Shown here: in pieces, positions 1 through 7,058 of the stretch | Position numbering within the stretch: the stretch's first letter is position 1 | How the letters are laid out: every line of letters starts with the position of its first letter | Origin: Paracoccaceae bacterium | GTDB lineage: Bacteria > Pseudomonadota > Alphaproteobacteria > Rhodobacterales > Rhodobacteraceae | DNA: 11,558 bases | Direction: 5' to 3' | Assembly (NCBI GenBank): GCA_007134805.1 | Contig: SLKB01000276.1 | Location: forward strand, 1-11,558 | Notes under the pieces: generated by a model | Seen by the model: only the letters and a program-made list of their open reading frames with translations | What the model was told of the DNA's origin: nothing | The model's database searches: none | Program-made: the position numbers and the translations under genes

Positions 1-341
1 CGATCTATGCGATGCTGATCTCTGGGGGGTTGGCGGGAATGATGGCCGTCAACTCGGTCATGGGTGAGCAGCAACGCCTTGTCCTCAATGCGGTCGAGGG
101 GGCGGGCTTCATCGGCATCGCCGTGGCGCTGATGGGCCGCAACCACCCGTTCGGCGTCTTCCTTGCTGCGATCCTGTTCGGATTTCTCTATCAGGGCGGG
201 GCGGAGCTTGCGCTCTGGACCTCGCTGCCGCGTGAATTGATCGTTGTGATCCAGGCGCTGGTCATCCTGTTCACGGGCGCGCTTGACAATATGGTGCGTA
301 TTCCCATCGCGCGTGCCTTCGCATTGCGGAGGGCACGCTGA
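1..341 (+). CDS. ABC transporter permease, NupP/YufP-like (3' end only)
   Basis: The gene enters from outside the window; the first whole codon is at base 3 and about 112 C-terminal residues are visible. This is a polytopic inner-membrane permease of the BPD_transp_2 family. The stretch with AVEGAGFIGIAVALMGRNHP followed by a hydrophobic GVFLAAILFGFLYQGG segment matches the conserved C-terminal part of the first permease (COG4603 type) of BmpA-linked nucleoside importers. In that family the permease pairs with a second permease, an ATPase and a lipoprotein binder to import nucleosides or purines. The stop codon overlaps the ATG of the next permease by one base (TGATG at 339-343), so the two are translationally coupled and probably made in equal amounts. 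The ATPase and binding protein would be expected upstream, outside the window. The exact substrate cannot be read from this fragment. Confidence 0.85.
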   Translation, partial: IYAMLISGGLAGMMAVNSVMGEQQRLVLNAVEGAGFIGIAVALMGRNHPFGVFLAAILFGFLYQGGAELALWTSLPRELIVVIQALVILFTGALDNMVRIPIARAFALRRAR

Positions 342-1306
342 TGGATCTGGGCGTGCTGGTGCAGCTTCTGGAATCGACGTTGCGGCTTGCCACGCCTCTC
401 CTGTTCGCCTGCCTCGCCGGGCTGATCTCGGAGCGCGCCGGGGTATTTGACATCGGGCTTGAGGGAAAGATGCTGGCCGGGGCGTTCATGGCCGCGGCGA
501 TCGCCTTCGTGTCGGGCAATGTCTGGCTTGGGGTTCTGGCGGCGGTTCTGGTCTCGATGCTGCTGTCGCTCCTGCATGGTGTGGCCTCGATCACGTTTCG
601 CGGGAATCAGCTAATTTCCGGCGTTGCGATCAATTTTCTGGCAGCGGGAATCACAGTCGTGGTCGCGCAGAACTGGTTTCAGCAGGGGGGGCGCACACCG
701 TCGCTGTCGGGCGACGCGCGCATGCAGCGGCTGACCCTGCCCTTCGCCGAGGCGGTGCGTGATGTGCCCGTGCTGGGGCCGATCTATCACGGCATCCTTT
801 CTGGACATGGGCTTCTGGTCTATGTGGGTCTTCTGTGCGTGCCGCTGACATGGTGGGGCCTTTTTCGCACCCGCTTCGGCCTGCGCTTGCGCGCGGTGGG
901 TGAGAATCCGGCCGCGGTCGATACGGCTGGTGTCTCGGTCGTGGCGTTGCGCTACGGGGCGGTGGCGATTTGCGGGGTGCTTTGCGGCCTTGCAGGGGCC
1001 TATCTCTCGACCGGTTTGTCGAGCGCCTTTGTCAAGGACATGACAGCAGGGCGCGGCTTCATCGCGCTCGCCGCAATGATCTTCGCCAAATGGCGCCCGT
1101 GGCATGCGCTGGGGGCGGTGCTGCTGTTCGGGTTTCTCGAAGCTGTGGCCAACAGGTTTCAGAATATCGACATTCTCGGGGTAACGCTTCCGGTACAGGC
1201 AATGCAGGCCTTGCCCTATATCCTCACGGTCGTCATTCTGGCAGGGTTCGTGGGCAAGGCCATCCCGCCCCGCGCGGGCGGTACGCCCTATGTCAAGGAA
1301 CACTAA
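341..1306 (+). CDS. ABC transporter permease, NupQ/YufQ-like
   Basis: Complete 321-residue polytopic inner-membrane protein, the second permease (COG1079 type, BPD_transp_2 family) of a nucleoside/purine-type ABC importer. Family marks are ERAGVFDIGLEGKM at residues 31-44, the cytoplasmic coupling-type segment RAVGENPAAVDTAGV at 184-198, and GRGFIALAAMIFAKW at 237-251. Hydrophobic segments run from the N-terminus to about residue 305, and the C-terminus is a short hydrophilic tail. The length is usual for the family. The ATG overlaps the stop of the preceding permease, which fixes the start. Together they should form the transmembrane heterodimer that moves a nucleoside-like substrate inwards with energy from an ATPase encoded upstream of the window. 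A simple-sugar substrate is a less likely alternative. The substrate assignment is an inference from family resemblance. Confidence 0.88.
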   Translation: MDLGVLVQLLESTLRLATPLLFACLAGLISERAGVFDIGLEGKMLAGAFMAAAIAFVSGNVWLGVLAAVLVSMLLSLLHGVASITFRGNQLISGVAINFLAAGITVVVAQNWFQQGGRTPSLSGDARMQRLTLPFAEAVRDVPVLGPIYHGILSGHGLLVYVGLLCVPLTWWGLFRTRFGLRLRAVGENPAAVDTAGVSVVALRYGAVAICGVLCGLAGAYLSTGLSSAFVKDMTAGRGFIALAAMIFAKWRPWHALGAVLLFGFLEAVANRFQNIDILGVTLPVQAMQALPYILTVVILAGFVGKAIPPRAGGTPYVKEH

Positions 1307-1331
1307 CCGGCCGTGACGGCCCGAGAGCATC

Positions 1332-2252
1332 ATGCAGATCTATCTGCCAATCGCCGAAGTCTCGGTCAATGCCTTCACCCTTCTGGGGGTCGGCGGCGGG
1401 GTGGGCGTCCTGTCGGGCATGTTCGGAGTGGGCGGCGGCTTCCTGATCACGCCGCTTCTGTTCTTCATCGGCGTGCCGCCAACGGTGGCAGTGGCGACGG
1501 GCGTCAATCAGGTGGTGGCCTCGTCGATCTCGGGTGTTCTGGCACATCTCAAGCGCAAGACAGTCGATATCCATATGGGGCTTGTGCTGCTCATCGGCGG
1601 TCTGATCGGGTCGACCGTGGGTGTGTGGTTCTTCAGCCTGATGCAGCGGCTCGGGCAGATCGATCTGATCGTGCAGCTCTCCTATGTGATCTTCCTCGGG
1701 ATCATTGGCGCCTTGATGCTGCAGGAAAGCCTGCGCGCATTGCGCCGGTCGCGCGATCCACGCGCGCCGCGGCGCAAGCTGCACACGCATACATGGGTCC
1801 ATAACCTGCCCTTCAAGATGAAGTTCCGCGCCTCGGGGCTGTACATCTCGGTGTTTCCGCCGCTGCTTGTTGGGGTGGGTGTCGGGATCCTCGCTGCGAT
1901 CATGGGGGTGGGTGGCGGCTTCATCCTGGTGCCGGCGATGATCTATCTGCTGGGCATGCCCACGAAAGTCGTGATCGGCACCTCGCTCTTCCAGGTGACC
2001 TTCGTAGCCGCCTTCACGACGATGATGCATGCGCTCTTCAACCAGAGCGTCGACGTGATGCTTGCGCTCTTCCTGATTCTCGGGGGTGTGATCGGTGCAC
2101 AGATCGGCACGCTTCTGGGGGTGAAGCTGAAGGCAGAGCAATTGCGGATCCTGCTCGCCCTTCTGGTGCTGGCGGTTTGCGCCAAGATCGCGTTCGATCT
2201 GCTCTGGACCCCGTCCGAGCTTTATTCGATCACGGTACCGGGGCGGTTCTGA
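1332..2252 (+). CDS. TauE/SafE (TSUP) family anion exporter
   Basis: A 306-residue multi-spanning inner-membrane protein of the TauE/SafE (TSUP, formerly DUF81) family, whose members export sulfite, sulfoacetate or other small organic or sulfur anions. The family's internal duplication is clear: a Gly-rich GMFGVGGGFLITPLL motif at residues 29-43 is repeated as AIMGVGGGFILVPAM at about 189-203. The halves are separated by a basic, hydrophilic loop at roughly 132-170 that is rich in Arg and His (RRSRDPRAPRRK). The start at 1332 lies 25 bases after the permease stop, with a short purine run (GAGAG, 1323-1327) four bases before it. The stop overlaps the next gene's ATG by one base (TGATG at 2250-2254), indicating coupled translation. 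The real substrate is unknown. Proximity to a nucleoside-type importer does not by itself define it. Confidence 0.88.
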   Translation: MQIYLPIAEVSVNAFTLLGVGGGVGVLSGMFGVGGGFLITPLLFFIGVPPTVAVATGVNQVVASSISGVLAHLKRKTVDIHMGLVLLIGGLIGSTVGVWFFSLMQRLGQIDLIVQLSYVIFLGIIGALMLQESLRALRRSRDPRAPRRKLHTHTWVHNLPFKMKFRASGLYISVFPPLLVGVGVGILAAIMGVGGGFILVPAMIYLLGMPTKVVIGTSLFQVTFVAAFTTMMHALFNQSVDVMLALFLILGGVIGAQIGTLLGVKLKAEQLRILLALLVLAVCAKIAFDLLWTPSELYSITVPGRF

Positions 2253-3007
2253 TGCGACTCTGGCTTGTGCTTCTCTTGTTTCTGGCGCTCCCGGCGCGCG
2301 GCGAAGAGGTGATTGCGGGGCTCAGCCAGAACCGTGTGTCGCTGACAGTGAATTTCGAAGGCTCCGAAATCCTGATCTATGGCGCGATCCGGCGCGAGGC
2401 GCCTGCGCCACGCGACTCGCGTCTCGATGTGATTGTCGCGATCGAAGGCCCGCCCATGCCTGCGGTGATCTGGCGGAAGGAACGGCGCGTCGGGATCTGG
2501 GTCAACACCCAGAGCCAGGAGGTGCGCGCCGCGCCGAGCTTCTATGCTGTTGCCACCACTGCGCCCTTGTCGGATATCCTGTCGCTCGACGCTGACCTCA
2601 CCTATCGGATCTCGACGCGGCTTGCGATTTTCGAGGCGCGCACCCCGGGCGATCTTCAGGACCCCGCGGCCTTCACCGAGGCGCTCATCCGGATCCGACA
2701 GGACGAAGACCTTTACCAGCAACTCGACGATGCAGTATCGCTCGAGCGGGAGACATTGTTCAGCACCCGCATCACGCTGCCCAAGAACATCGTAGAAGGC
2801 AGCTATGCTGCGCGTATCTATCTTCTCCGGGATGGCGAGGTGATCGATGATTTCGAGACCTTCATCGATGTGCGCAAGGCGGTTCTGGAACGCTGGCTCT
2901 ACTCGCTCGCCTATGACCGTCCGGCGATCTACGGGGTGCTTGCGCTGGCGATCGCGACGTTCTTTGGCTGGGGGGCGTCGGCGCTGTTTCGGCTCATTCG
3001 CAATTGA
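2252..3007 (+). CDS. TIGR02186 / Alph_Pro_TM family membrane-anchored periplasmic protein
   Basis: A 251-residue protein resembling TIGR02186 (Pfam Alph_Pro_TM), a family of unknown function found mostly in alphaproteobacteria next to TauE/SafE genes. A signal peptide covers about residues 1-18 (hydrophobic LWLVLLLFLALP, then ARG-EE). A periplasmic, strand-rich domain follows at about 19-215, including GSEILIYGAI (37-46) and the late segment GSYAARIYLLRDGEVI (183-198). One transmembrane helix at about 225-247 ends in a basic tail (RLIRN), so the C-terminus should be cytoplasmic. An in-frame ATG exists upstream at 2177 inside the exporter gene. The 2252 start was chosen because it overlaps the exporter stop and begins directly with the signal peptide. 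A role as an accessory or periplasmic partner of the exporter is an inference from the coupling. Confidence 0.85.
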   Translation: MRLWLVLLLFLALPARGEEVIAGLSQNRVSLTVNFEGSEILIYGAIRREAPAPRDSRLDVIVAIEGPPMPAVIWRKERRVGIWVNTQSQEVRAAPSFYAVATTAPLSDILSLDADLTYRISTRLAIFEARTPGDLQDPAAFTEALIRIRQDEDLYQQLDDAVSLERETLFSTRITLPKNIVEGSYAARIYLLRDGEVIDDFETFIDVRKAVLERWLYSLAYDRPAIYGVLALAIATFFGWGASALFRLIRN

Positions 3008-3016
3008 GCGGCAGGT

Positions 3017-3253
3017 TCAGAACGCCTTGAAGGTCATCGTTGTCAACGTGCGGTTGATACCCGGAATGTCGAAGAGGTTTTCCGACAGGAAATGCCCGAC
3101 ATCGACATCCTCGGGAATGTAGATCTTGGCGATCAGATCGTAGTCGCCCGAGGTGGAATACAATTCCGAGACAACCTCGCGATCATAGATTGCGTCCGCC
3201 ACCTTGTAGGTCTGGCCCGGGTGGCAACGAAACTGGACGAAGACACAACGCAT
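3017..3253 (-). CDS. Stand-alone Lrp/AsnC ligand-binding (RAM) domain protein
   Basis: A 78-residue protein made only of the Lrp/AsnC C-terminal effector-binding domain (AsnC_trans_reg, RAM). The order beta strand MRCVFVQFR, helix GQTYKVADAI, central signature SGDYDLIAKI (35-44), helix, and final strand INRTLTTMTF (66-75) is that of the family. There is no room for a DNA-binding helix-turn-helix. A longer frame open to 3394 exists, but its N-terminal part is Arg-rich and unlike an HTH. The ATG at 3251-3253 has a good ribosome site (AGGAG, five to six bases away), which settles the start. Such proteins form dimers or higher rings that can bind amino acids and may modulate full-length Lrp proteins; the function here is unknown. 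It lies 103 bases downstream of bcp on the same strand. A weak promoter-like pair (TTGCGC-N19-GATAAT, minus strand, 3296-3326) could serve it alone. The stop lies only 9 bases from the convergent TIGR02186 gene. Confidence 0.85.
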   Translation of the reverse strand: MRCVFVQFRCHPGQTYKVADAIYDREVVSELYSTSGDYDLIAKIYIPEDVDVGHFLSENLFDIPGINRTLTTMTFKAF

Positions 3254-3356
3254 TGCGTTCTCCTGAAAATAGCCGTGCGACGCGAAGCGTAGAGCATTAT
3301 CCGCCGCCGCGAAAGGAGAAGCGCAACGCCGCCCTTGTCGGCGCCGCGCCCCGGTG

Positions 3357-3818
3357 TCACAGCGCCTTTGTGGCCTCGAGCACCTCTGCCGCATGGCCCT
3401 TGGCCTTCACCTTGCGCCAGACCTGCGCGATGCGCCCCTCGGCATCGATCAGAAAGCTCGCGCGCTCGATGCCCATCGAGGTCTTGCCATACATGCTTTT
3501 CTCGACCCAGACGCCGTAACGCTCGCAGACGTCGCCCTCCGCATCCGAGGCGAGAATCACGCCAAGATCATGCTTGGTGATGAATTTGTCGTGCTTGGCG
3601 ACAGTGTCCTTGGAAATGCCGACCACAGATGCGCCCGCAGCCTTGAACTCATCCGCGAGCGCGGTGAATTCAAGCGCTTCGGTGGTGCAGCCGGGCGTGT
3701 CGTCGCGCGGGTAGAAATAAAGTACCACTTTCTCGCCCTTCAGCGCCGCAAGCGACACCTCGCCGCCACCGGCACCGGGCAAAGTGAAATTCGGCGCCAA
3801 ATCGCCAGTCTGAGCCAT
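3357..3818 (-). CDS. bcp: Thioredoxin-dependent thiol peroxidase (Bcp/PrxQ)
   Basis: A 153-residue cytoplasmic peroxiredoxin of the Bcp/PrxQ class, reducing hydrogen peroxide and organic hydroperoxides with electrons from thioredoxin or similar thiols. The thioredoxin-like fold begins with GDLAPNFTLP (5-14). The active site is FYPRDDTPGCTTEA with the peroxidatic Cys at residue 44 and the usual preceding Thr and Pro. Downstream are GISKD (67-71) and GVWVEKSMYGK, typical of the family. The second, resolving Cys five residues after the first in E. coli Bcp is absent (Leu49 here). The only other Cys is residue 98, in GDVCERYGVW, so the protein is either a 1-Cys enzyme or uses an unusual resolving position. 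The start at 3818 is supported by AAGGAG seven bases before the ATG. It is divergent from queA and leads into the small RAM-domain gene. Confidence 0.93.
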   Translation of the reverse strand: MAQTGDLAPNFTLPGAGGGEVSLAALKGEKVVLYFYPRDDTPGCTTEALEFTALADEFKAAGASVVGISKDTVAKHDKFITKHDLGVILASDAEGDVCERYGVWVEKSMYGKTSMGIERASFLIDAEGRIAQVWRKVKAKGHAAEVLEATKAL

Positions 3819-3866
3819 GCGTTTCTCCTTCTCCTCGCGGCCTCGATAAATTGCGTTGTAGCGGCT

Positions 3867-3895
3867 CTGGCTCCGAGTTAAAGGGCGGCGATAAT
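3867..3895 (+). promoter_or_regulatory. Possible queA promoter in the bcp-queA divergent gap
   Basis: In the 99-base gap between the divergent bcp and queA starts, a hexamer GATAAT (3890-3895, five of six matches to the -10 consensus) lies 17 bases after a weak -35-like CTGGCT (3867-3872). Transcription would begin near 3902. That would exclude a TTG codon at 3900 and leave a leader of about 16 bases before the ATG at 3918, which has no Shine-Dalgarno sequence. The -10 overlaps a 13-base inverted repeat (3887-3899). This is a pattern match by eye only. Confidence 0.3.
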
Positions 3896-3899
3896 CGCC
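3887..3899. repeat. 13-base inverted repeat GGCGAT-A-ATCGCC
   Basis: A perfect inverted repeat with six-base arms around one central base, in the short divergent region between bcp and queA. As RNA it could form a five-pair stem with a three-base loop. As DNA it could be an operator overlapping the proposed queA -10 hexamer. With arms this short in GC-rich DNA it could also be chance. Confidence 0.35.
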
Positions 3900-3917
3900 T
3901 TGAACGTGCGCGCGCCG

Positions 3918-4994
3918 ATGAAGCTGTCAGATTTCGATTTCGATCTGCCCGAAGGGCTGATCGCGACCCGGCCCGCGCGCCCGCGCCCGGCCGCCCGGCT
4001 TCTTGTTGCCGAGCCCGGCACGCTCGCGGATCATCACGTGCGGGACCTGCCGGATTTGCTTCGCGCAGGCGATCTGCTCGTGATCAACACAACCCGTGTA
4101 ATCCCGGCGCGTCTGCAGGGCACACGGGGGCGTGTCGGGGCGCAAGGACCGCTCCACGCGCGCATCGAGGTCACCTTGACCGAGCCTCTGCGCGACGGGT
4201 CCTGGCGCGCGCTTGCAAAGCCCTTGCGCAAGCTGGCCGAGGGGGACGCGCTGGAGTTCGGAGCGGGCCTGCGCGCGACCGTCGCCGCACGCGCGGTGGA
4301 AGATGTCGTGCTGCGCTTCGATCTGACCGGGGCCGCCTTCGATGCCGCGCTCGAGTTGGCCGGCCAGATGCCGCTGCCCCCCTATATCGCGGGACGCCGC
4401 GCAGCGGATGCCCGCGACCGCGAGGATTATCAGACAGTCTTTGCGCACAACCCGGGCGCGGTTGCTGCGCCGACAGCGGCGCTCCATTTCGACGAGGACC
4501 TGATTGCAGCGTTGCACGCGCGCGGTGTGGGCTTTGCCGAGGTCATCCTGCATGTCGGCGCGGGCACGTTCCTGCCGGTCAAGGTGGACGATGTGCGCGA
4601 TCACAAGATGCATGCGGAATGGGGTCAGATCAGCGTCGAGGCCGCCGCCCGGATCAACGAGACCCGCGCGCGCGGCGGGCGGGTGATTGCCGTCGGCACC
4701 ACTGCCTTGCGACTGATCGAGACAGCCGCGCGCAACAGCGATACAGTCGTGCCCTGGAGTGGCAAGACTGATATCTTCATTACTCCGGGCTTCGAGTTCC
4801 GCGTGACGGATGGGCTGATGACGAATTTCCACCTGCCGAAATCGACATTAATGATGCTTGTCGCAGGCCTTATGGGCCCTGCGCGTATTCGCGAGGTCTA
4901 CGACCATGCCATCACACATGGCTACCGGTTCTTCTCCTATGGAGACGCCTCGCTTCTCTGGCCTGGAGGCGACAGCGCCCGCGCTTCCGGGTGA
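3918..4994 (+). CDS. queA: S-adenosylmethionine:tRNA ribosyltransferase-isomerase (QueA)
   Basis: A 358-residue cytoplasmic enzyme that transfers and isomerises the ribosyl part of S-adenosylmethionine onto preQ1 at the tRNA wobble position 34, giving epoxyqueuosine; this is a late step in queuosine synthesis. Conserved blocks appear in family order: [15 protein letters not shown] (6-20), [14 protein letters not shown] (53-66), MPLPPYI (151-157), DYQTVFA with [12 protein letters not shown] (170-191), HVGAGTF (212-218), [10 protein letters not shown] (259-268), [12 protein letters not shown] (284-295), [10 protein letters not shown] (302-311) and YRFFSYGDA (336-344). Length is normal. The ATG at 3918 gives the usual [11 protein letters not shown] beginning; an in-frame TTG at 3900 would add six residues but is less likely. 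Neither start has a clear ribosome site. The next gene, an MFS transporter, follows after 58 bases on the same strand. Confidence 0.97.
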   Translation: MKLSDFDFDLPEGLIATRPARPRPAARLLVAEPGTLADHHVRDLPDLLRAGDLLVINTTRVIPARLQGTRGRVGAQGPLHARIEVTLTEPLRDGSWRALAKPLRKLAEGDALEFGAGLRATVAARAVEDVVLRFDLTGAAFDAALELAGQMPLPPYIAGRRAADARDREDYQTVFAHNPGAVAAPTAALHFDEDLIAALHARGVGFAEVILHVGAGTFLPVKVDDVRDHKMHAEWGQISVEAAARINETRARGGRVIAVGTTALRLIETAARNSDTVVPWSGKTDIFITPGFEFRVTDGLMTNFHLPKSTLMMLVAGLMGPARIREVYDHAITHGYRFFSYGDASLLWPGGDSARASG

Positions 4995-5052
4995 TGCGGC
5001 GAGCACGCGTCCGGTCAGCCCCGACATCGGACATCAGACAGACAGGCACGAT

Positions 5053-6330
5053 ATGATACAGGTTCTGAAGACATCCTGGGCGCTGTTGCTGGGCATCATG
5101 CTCCTGATGGTCGGCAATGGGGTGCAAGGCACGCTTCTGGGCATCCGTGGCTCGATCGAGGGGTTCTCGCCGCTTCAGATGTCCTTTGTGATGTCCGCCT
5201 ATTTCGTGGGCTTCCTCTTCGGCTCGCGCATGGCGCCCGAGATGATCCGCCGCGTGGGCCATGTGCGCGTCTTCGCGGCACTTGGATCGCTGATCTCGGC
5301 CGTTCTCATCCTTTATGCCGCAATTCCGGACTGGATCGTCTGGGCAATTTTGCGCGTGCTGATCGGCTTCTGCTTCGCAGGCGTCTATGTGACAGCGGAA
5401 AGCTGGCTGAACAATGCGGCAAGCAACGAGAATCGCGGCCAGGCCTTGTCGCTCTACATGATCGTGCAGATGATCGGCATCATCGCCGCGCAGACGCTGA
5501 TCAACTTTGCCGATCCAGCGGGCTTCCTGCTTTTCGTGATCCCGTCAGTGCTCGTGTCGCTCGCCTTCGCGCCGATCCTCTTGTCGGTCACCCCGGCCCC
5601 GACCTTCGGCACGACGCGGTCGATGACGATCGTCGAGCTTTACAACACCTCGCCCCTGGGCGTTGTGGGCGTGTTCCTGATGGGCGGCGTCTTCGCCGCG
5701 ATGCTGGGCATGACAGCGGTCTGGGGAAGTGCCGCGGGGCTTTCGATCTTCGAGATCTCGGTCTTCACGGGGGCGATCTATGTCGGCGGGTTGGTCTTTC
5801 AGTATCCGATCGGCTGGCTGTCGGACAAGCTCGACCGGCGGCGCTTGCTCGTCGCGCTACTTGTGATCGGCTCGGCATCGGCCTTCGCACCGATCGTGTT
5901 CTCACTGAACTTTCCGTGGCTCGTTGGCGTCGCGGTGATGATCGGCGGGATCGCGAACCCGGTCTATTCTCTCCTTGTTGCCTACACCAATGACTATCTC
6001 GAGCAGGACCAGATGGCCGCGGCCTCGGGGGGGCTTCTGTTTGTCAATGGTGTTGGCGCGATCCTGGGACCGCTGGGCATCGGCTGGCTGATGGGCGTTG
6101 TCGGACCGTCGGGCTTCTTCCTCGTCATCTCGGCGCTGACGGGACTGCTGGCGATCTACGGGATCTGGCGGATGTCGCGGCGCCCCGCGCCGCTGGTCGC
6201 CGATACCGGCCCCTTCGCTCCGGTCTCGCCGATCGTGTCTGCGGCAACAGTGCAGGGTGTTTACGCGGAACTTTATGAGCAGGAAGCGCAAGAACAGGCA
6301 GCGATCGACCATGACGCGAAACAAGACTGA
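5053..6330 (+). CDS. Major facilitator superfamily transporter (YcaD-like)
   Basis: A 425-residue inner-membrane secondary transporter of the MFS, with about twelve hydrophobic segments between residues 8 and 373. The loop between helices 2 and 3 carries a motif-A-like GSRMAPEMIRRVGHVR (57-72), and the second half repeats it as GWLSDKLDRRRL (254-265). VYVTAESWLNN (111-121) resembles the YcaD-type subgroup of MFS proteins. A hydrophilic, acidic, probably cytoplasmic tail covers residues 380-425. The open frame extends upstream into queA to 4858, but that part is not membrane-like. The start at 5053 places the first helix directly after the N-terminus; a weak CAGG lies 7-10 bases before it. It is probably read with queA (58-base gap). 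The substrate is unknown. A link with queuosine precursors is conceivable but unproven. Confidence 0.87.
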   Translation: MIQVLKTSWALLLGIMLLMVGNGVQGTLLGIRGSIEGFSPLQMSFVMSAYFVGFLFGSRMAPEMIRRVGHVRVFAALGSLISAVLILYAAIPDWIVWAILRVLIGFCFAGVYVTAESWLNNAASNENRGQALSLYMIVQMIGIIAAQTLINFADPAGFLLFVIPSVLVSLAFAPILLSVTPAPTFGTTRSMTIVELYNTSPLGVVGVFLMGGVFAAMLGMTAVWGSAAGLSIFEISVFTGAIYVGGLVFQYPIGWLSDKLDRRRLLVALLVIGSASAFAPIVFSLNFPWLVGVAVMIGGIANPVYSLLVAYTNDYLEQDQMAAASGGLLFVNGVGAILGPLGIGWLMGVVGPSGFFLVISALTGLLAIYGIWRMSRRPAPLVADTGPFAPVSPIVSAATVQGVYAELYEQEAQEQAAIDHDAKQD

Positions 6331-6446
6331 CGCATTCGCCTTCCTGAGCATGGAATCGCGGATGACGCTAGGGAACGAGGGTAAATTTCTTGATCGACCA
6401 TCGAATTGCTGGCAGCATCGAGAAATTGAAGAAAGGATGAATTGAA
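6331..6446. other. 116-base gap before the DUF924 gene
   Basis: The gap is slightly richer in A and T than the genes around it, as expected for a promoter and leader. No convincing -35/-10 pair, hairpin or terminator was seen. An Arg-rich 62-codon open frame (6257-6445) overlaps it but mostly lies inside the MFS gene in another frame and has no sign of being real. Confidence 0.4.
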
Positions 6447-7022
6447 ATGTCAACGATCGAAGAAGTCATTGATTTTTGGGTGAACAAGGTCGGACCGGAC
6501 GGCTGGTATTCGGTCGACGAGGCCTTGGATGCCGAAATCCGGAACCGCTACGAGGCGCTTTGGGAAAAGGCACGGGACGGACGGCTCAGTCGCTGGCCCT
6601 CCTGCGCGAAAGGCGCGCTGGCCTATATCCTCGTAACCGACCAGTTTCCGCGCAACATCTTCCGCAACGACCCGCGCGCCTTTGCGACTGATGACCTCGC
6701 GCGCACGGTCGCTGCGCGCGCATGCCATCTGGGTTTTGATCGCCAGACCCCAGAGCCTCAGCGGCAGTTCTTCTACCTGCCGCTGATGCATTCTGAAAGC
6801 CAGATGGATCAGGATCGTGCCGTGCGGATGTTCCTGTTGCGCATGCCCGAGACGGGGGCAGAGAATCTGCTCCATGCGCGCGCGCATCGCGCGGTCATTC
6901 GCGAGTTCGGACGCTTTCCCTATCGCAACGACGCGCTCGGTCGCGGGACGACCCCGCGCGAACGTGCATTTCTGGACCATGGCGGCTACGGGACCATGGT
7001 CAAGGAGTTGCAGGTCGCCTGA
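6447..7022 (+). CDS. DUF924 family protein
   Basis: A 191-residue soluble protein of the DUF924 family (PF06041), whose biochemical role is not established; the family is helical and has been compared with TPR-like folds. Recognisable blocks are VIDFWVNKVGPDGWY (7-21), LVTDQFPRNIFR (62-73), FFYLPLMHSE (108-117) and the His/Arg-rich HRAVIREFGRFPYRN (147-161). The protein is full length and has no signal peptide or membrane segment. The ATG at 6447 is preceded by GAAAGGA at a suitable distance (6431-6437). It is 116 bases downstream of the MFS gene. A strong hairpin follows the stop by about ten bases, so it may be the end of its transcript. I cannot assign a function. The conserved His and Arg residues could be a binding or catalytic site, but this is not known. 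Confidence 0.9.
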   Translation: MSTIEEVIDFWVNKVGPDGWYSVDEALDAEIRNRYEALWEKARDGRLSRWPSCAKGALAYILVTDQFPRNIFRNDPRAFATDDLARTVAARACHLGFDRQTPEPQRQFFYLPLMHSESQMDQDRAVRMFLLRMPETGAENLLHARAHRAVIREFGRFPYRNDALGRGTTPRERAFLDHGGYGTMVKELQVA

Positions 7023-7029
7023 GTGCGCC

Positions 7030-7058
7030 GTTCGCCATGCGACTGCCGCATGGCGGAC
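7030..7058 (+). terminator. Hairpin downstream of the DUF924 gene, no T-tract
   Basis: A perfect nine-base stem (CGCCATGCG at 7033-7041 with CGCATGGCG at 7047-7055) around the loop ACTGC. It extends to twelve pairs with one G-T wobble (7030-7058). It begins eight bases after the DUF924 stop. No run of T follows, so it may stabilise a 3' end or act with Rho rather than be a classical intrinsic terminator. Its right arm is shared with a second, smaller hairpin at 7052-7064. Confidence 0.5.

Noticed and set aside
611..1333. A 240-codon minus-strand open frame opposite the second permease
   Set aside because: Low-complexity Arg/His/Gln-rich translation with no motif; shadow of the permease gene.
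1293..2141. A 282-codon minus-strand open frame opposite the TSUP exporter
   Set aside because: His/Arg/Asp/Glu-rich composition with no recognisable motif, antisense to a clear membrane protein gene; a shadow frame.
3254..3356. Possible terminator between bcp and the RAM-domain gene
   Set aside because: GC-rich short complementary stretches exist (GGCGC...GCGCC type), but no stable stem with a T-tract is seen on either strand.
3851..4771. A 306-codon plus-strand open frame overlapping queA
   Set aside because: Arg/Ala/Gly-rich shadow of queA in another frame; queA has all its family motifs in its own frame.
6257..6445. A 62-codon small open frame ending just before the DUF924 start
   Set aside because: More than a third of it overlaps the MFS gene in another frame, it has no ribosome site, and its composition is not protein-like.
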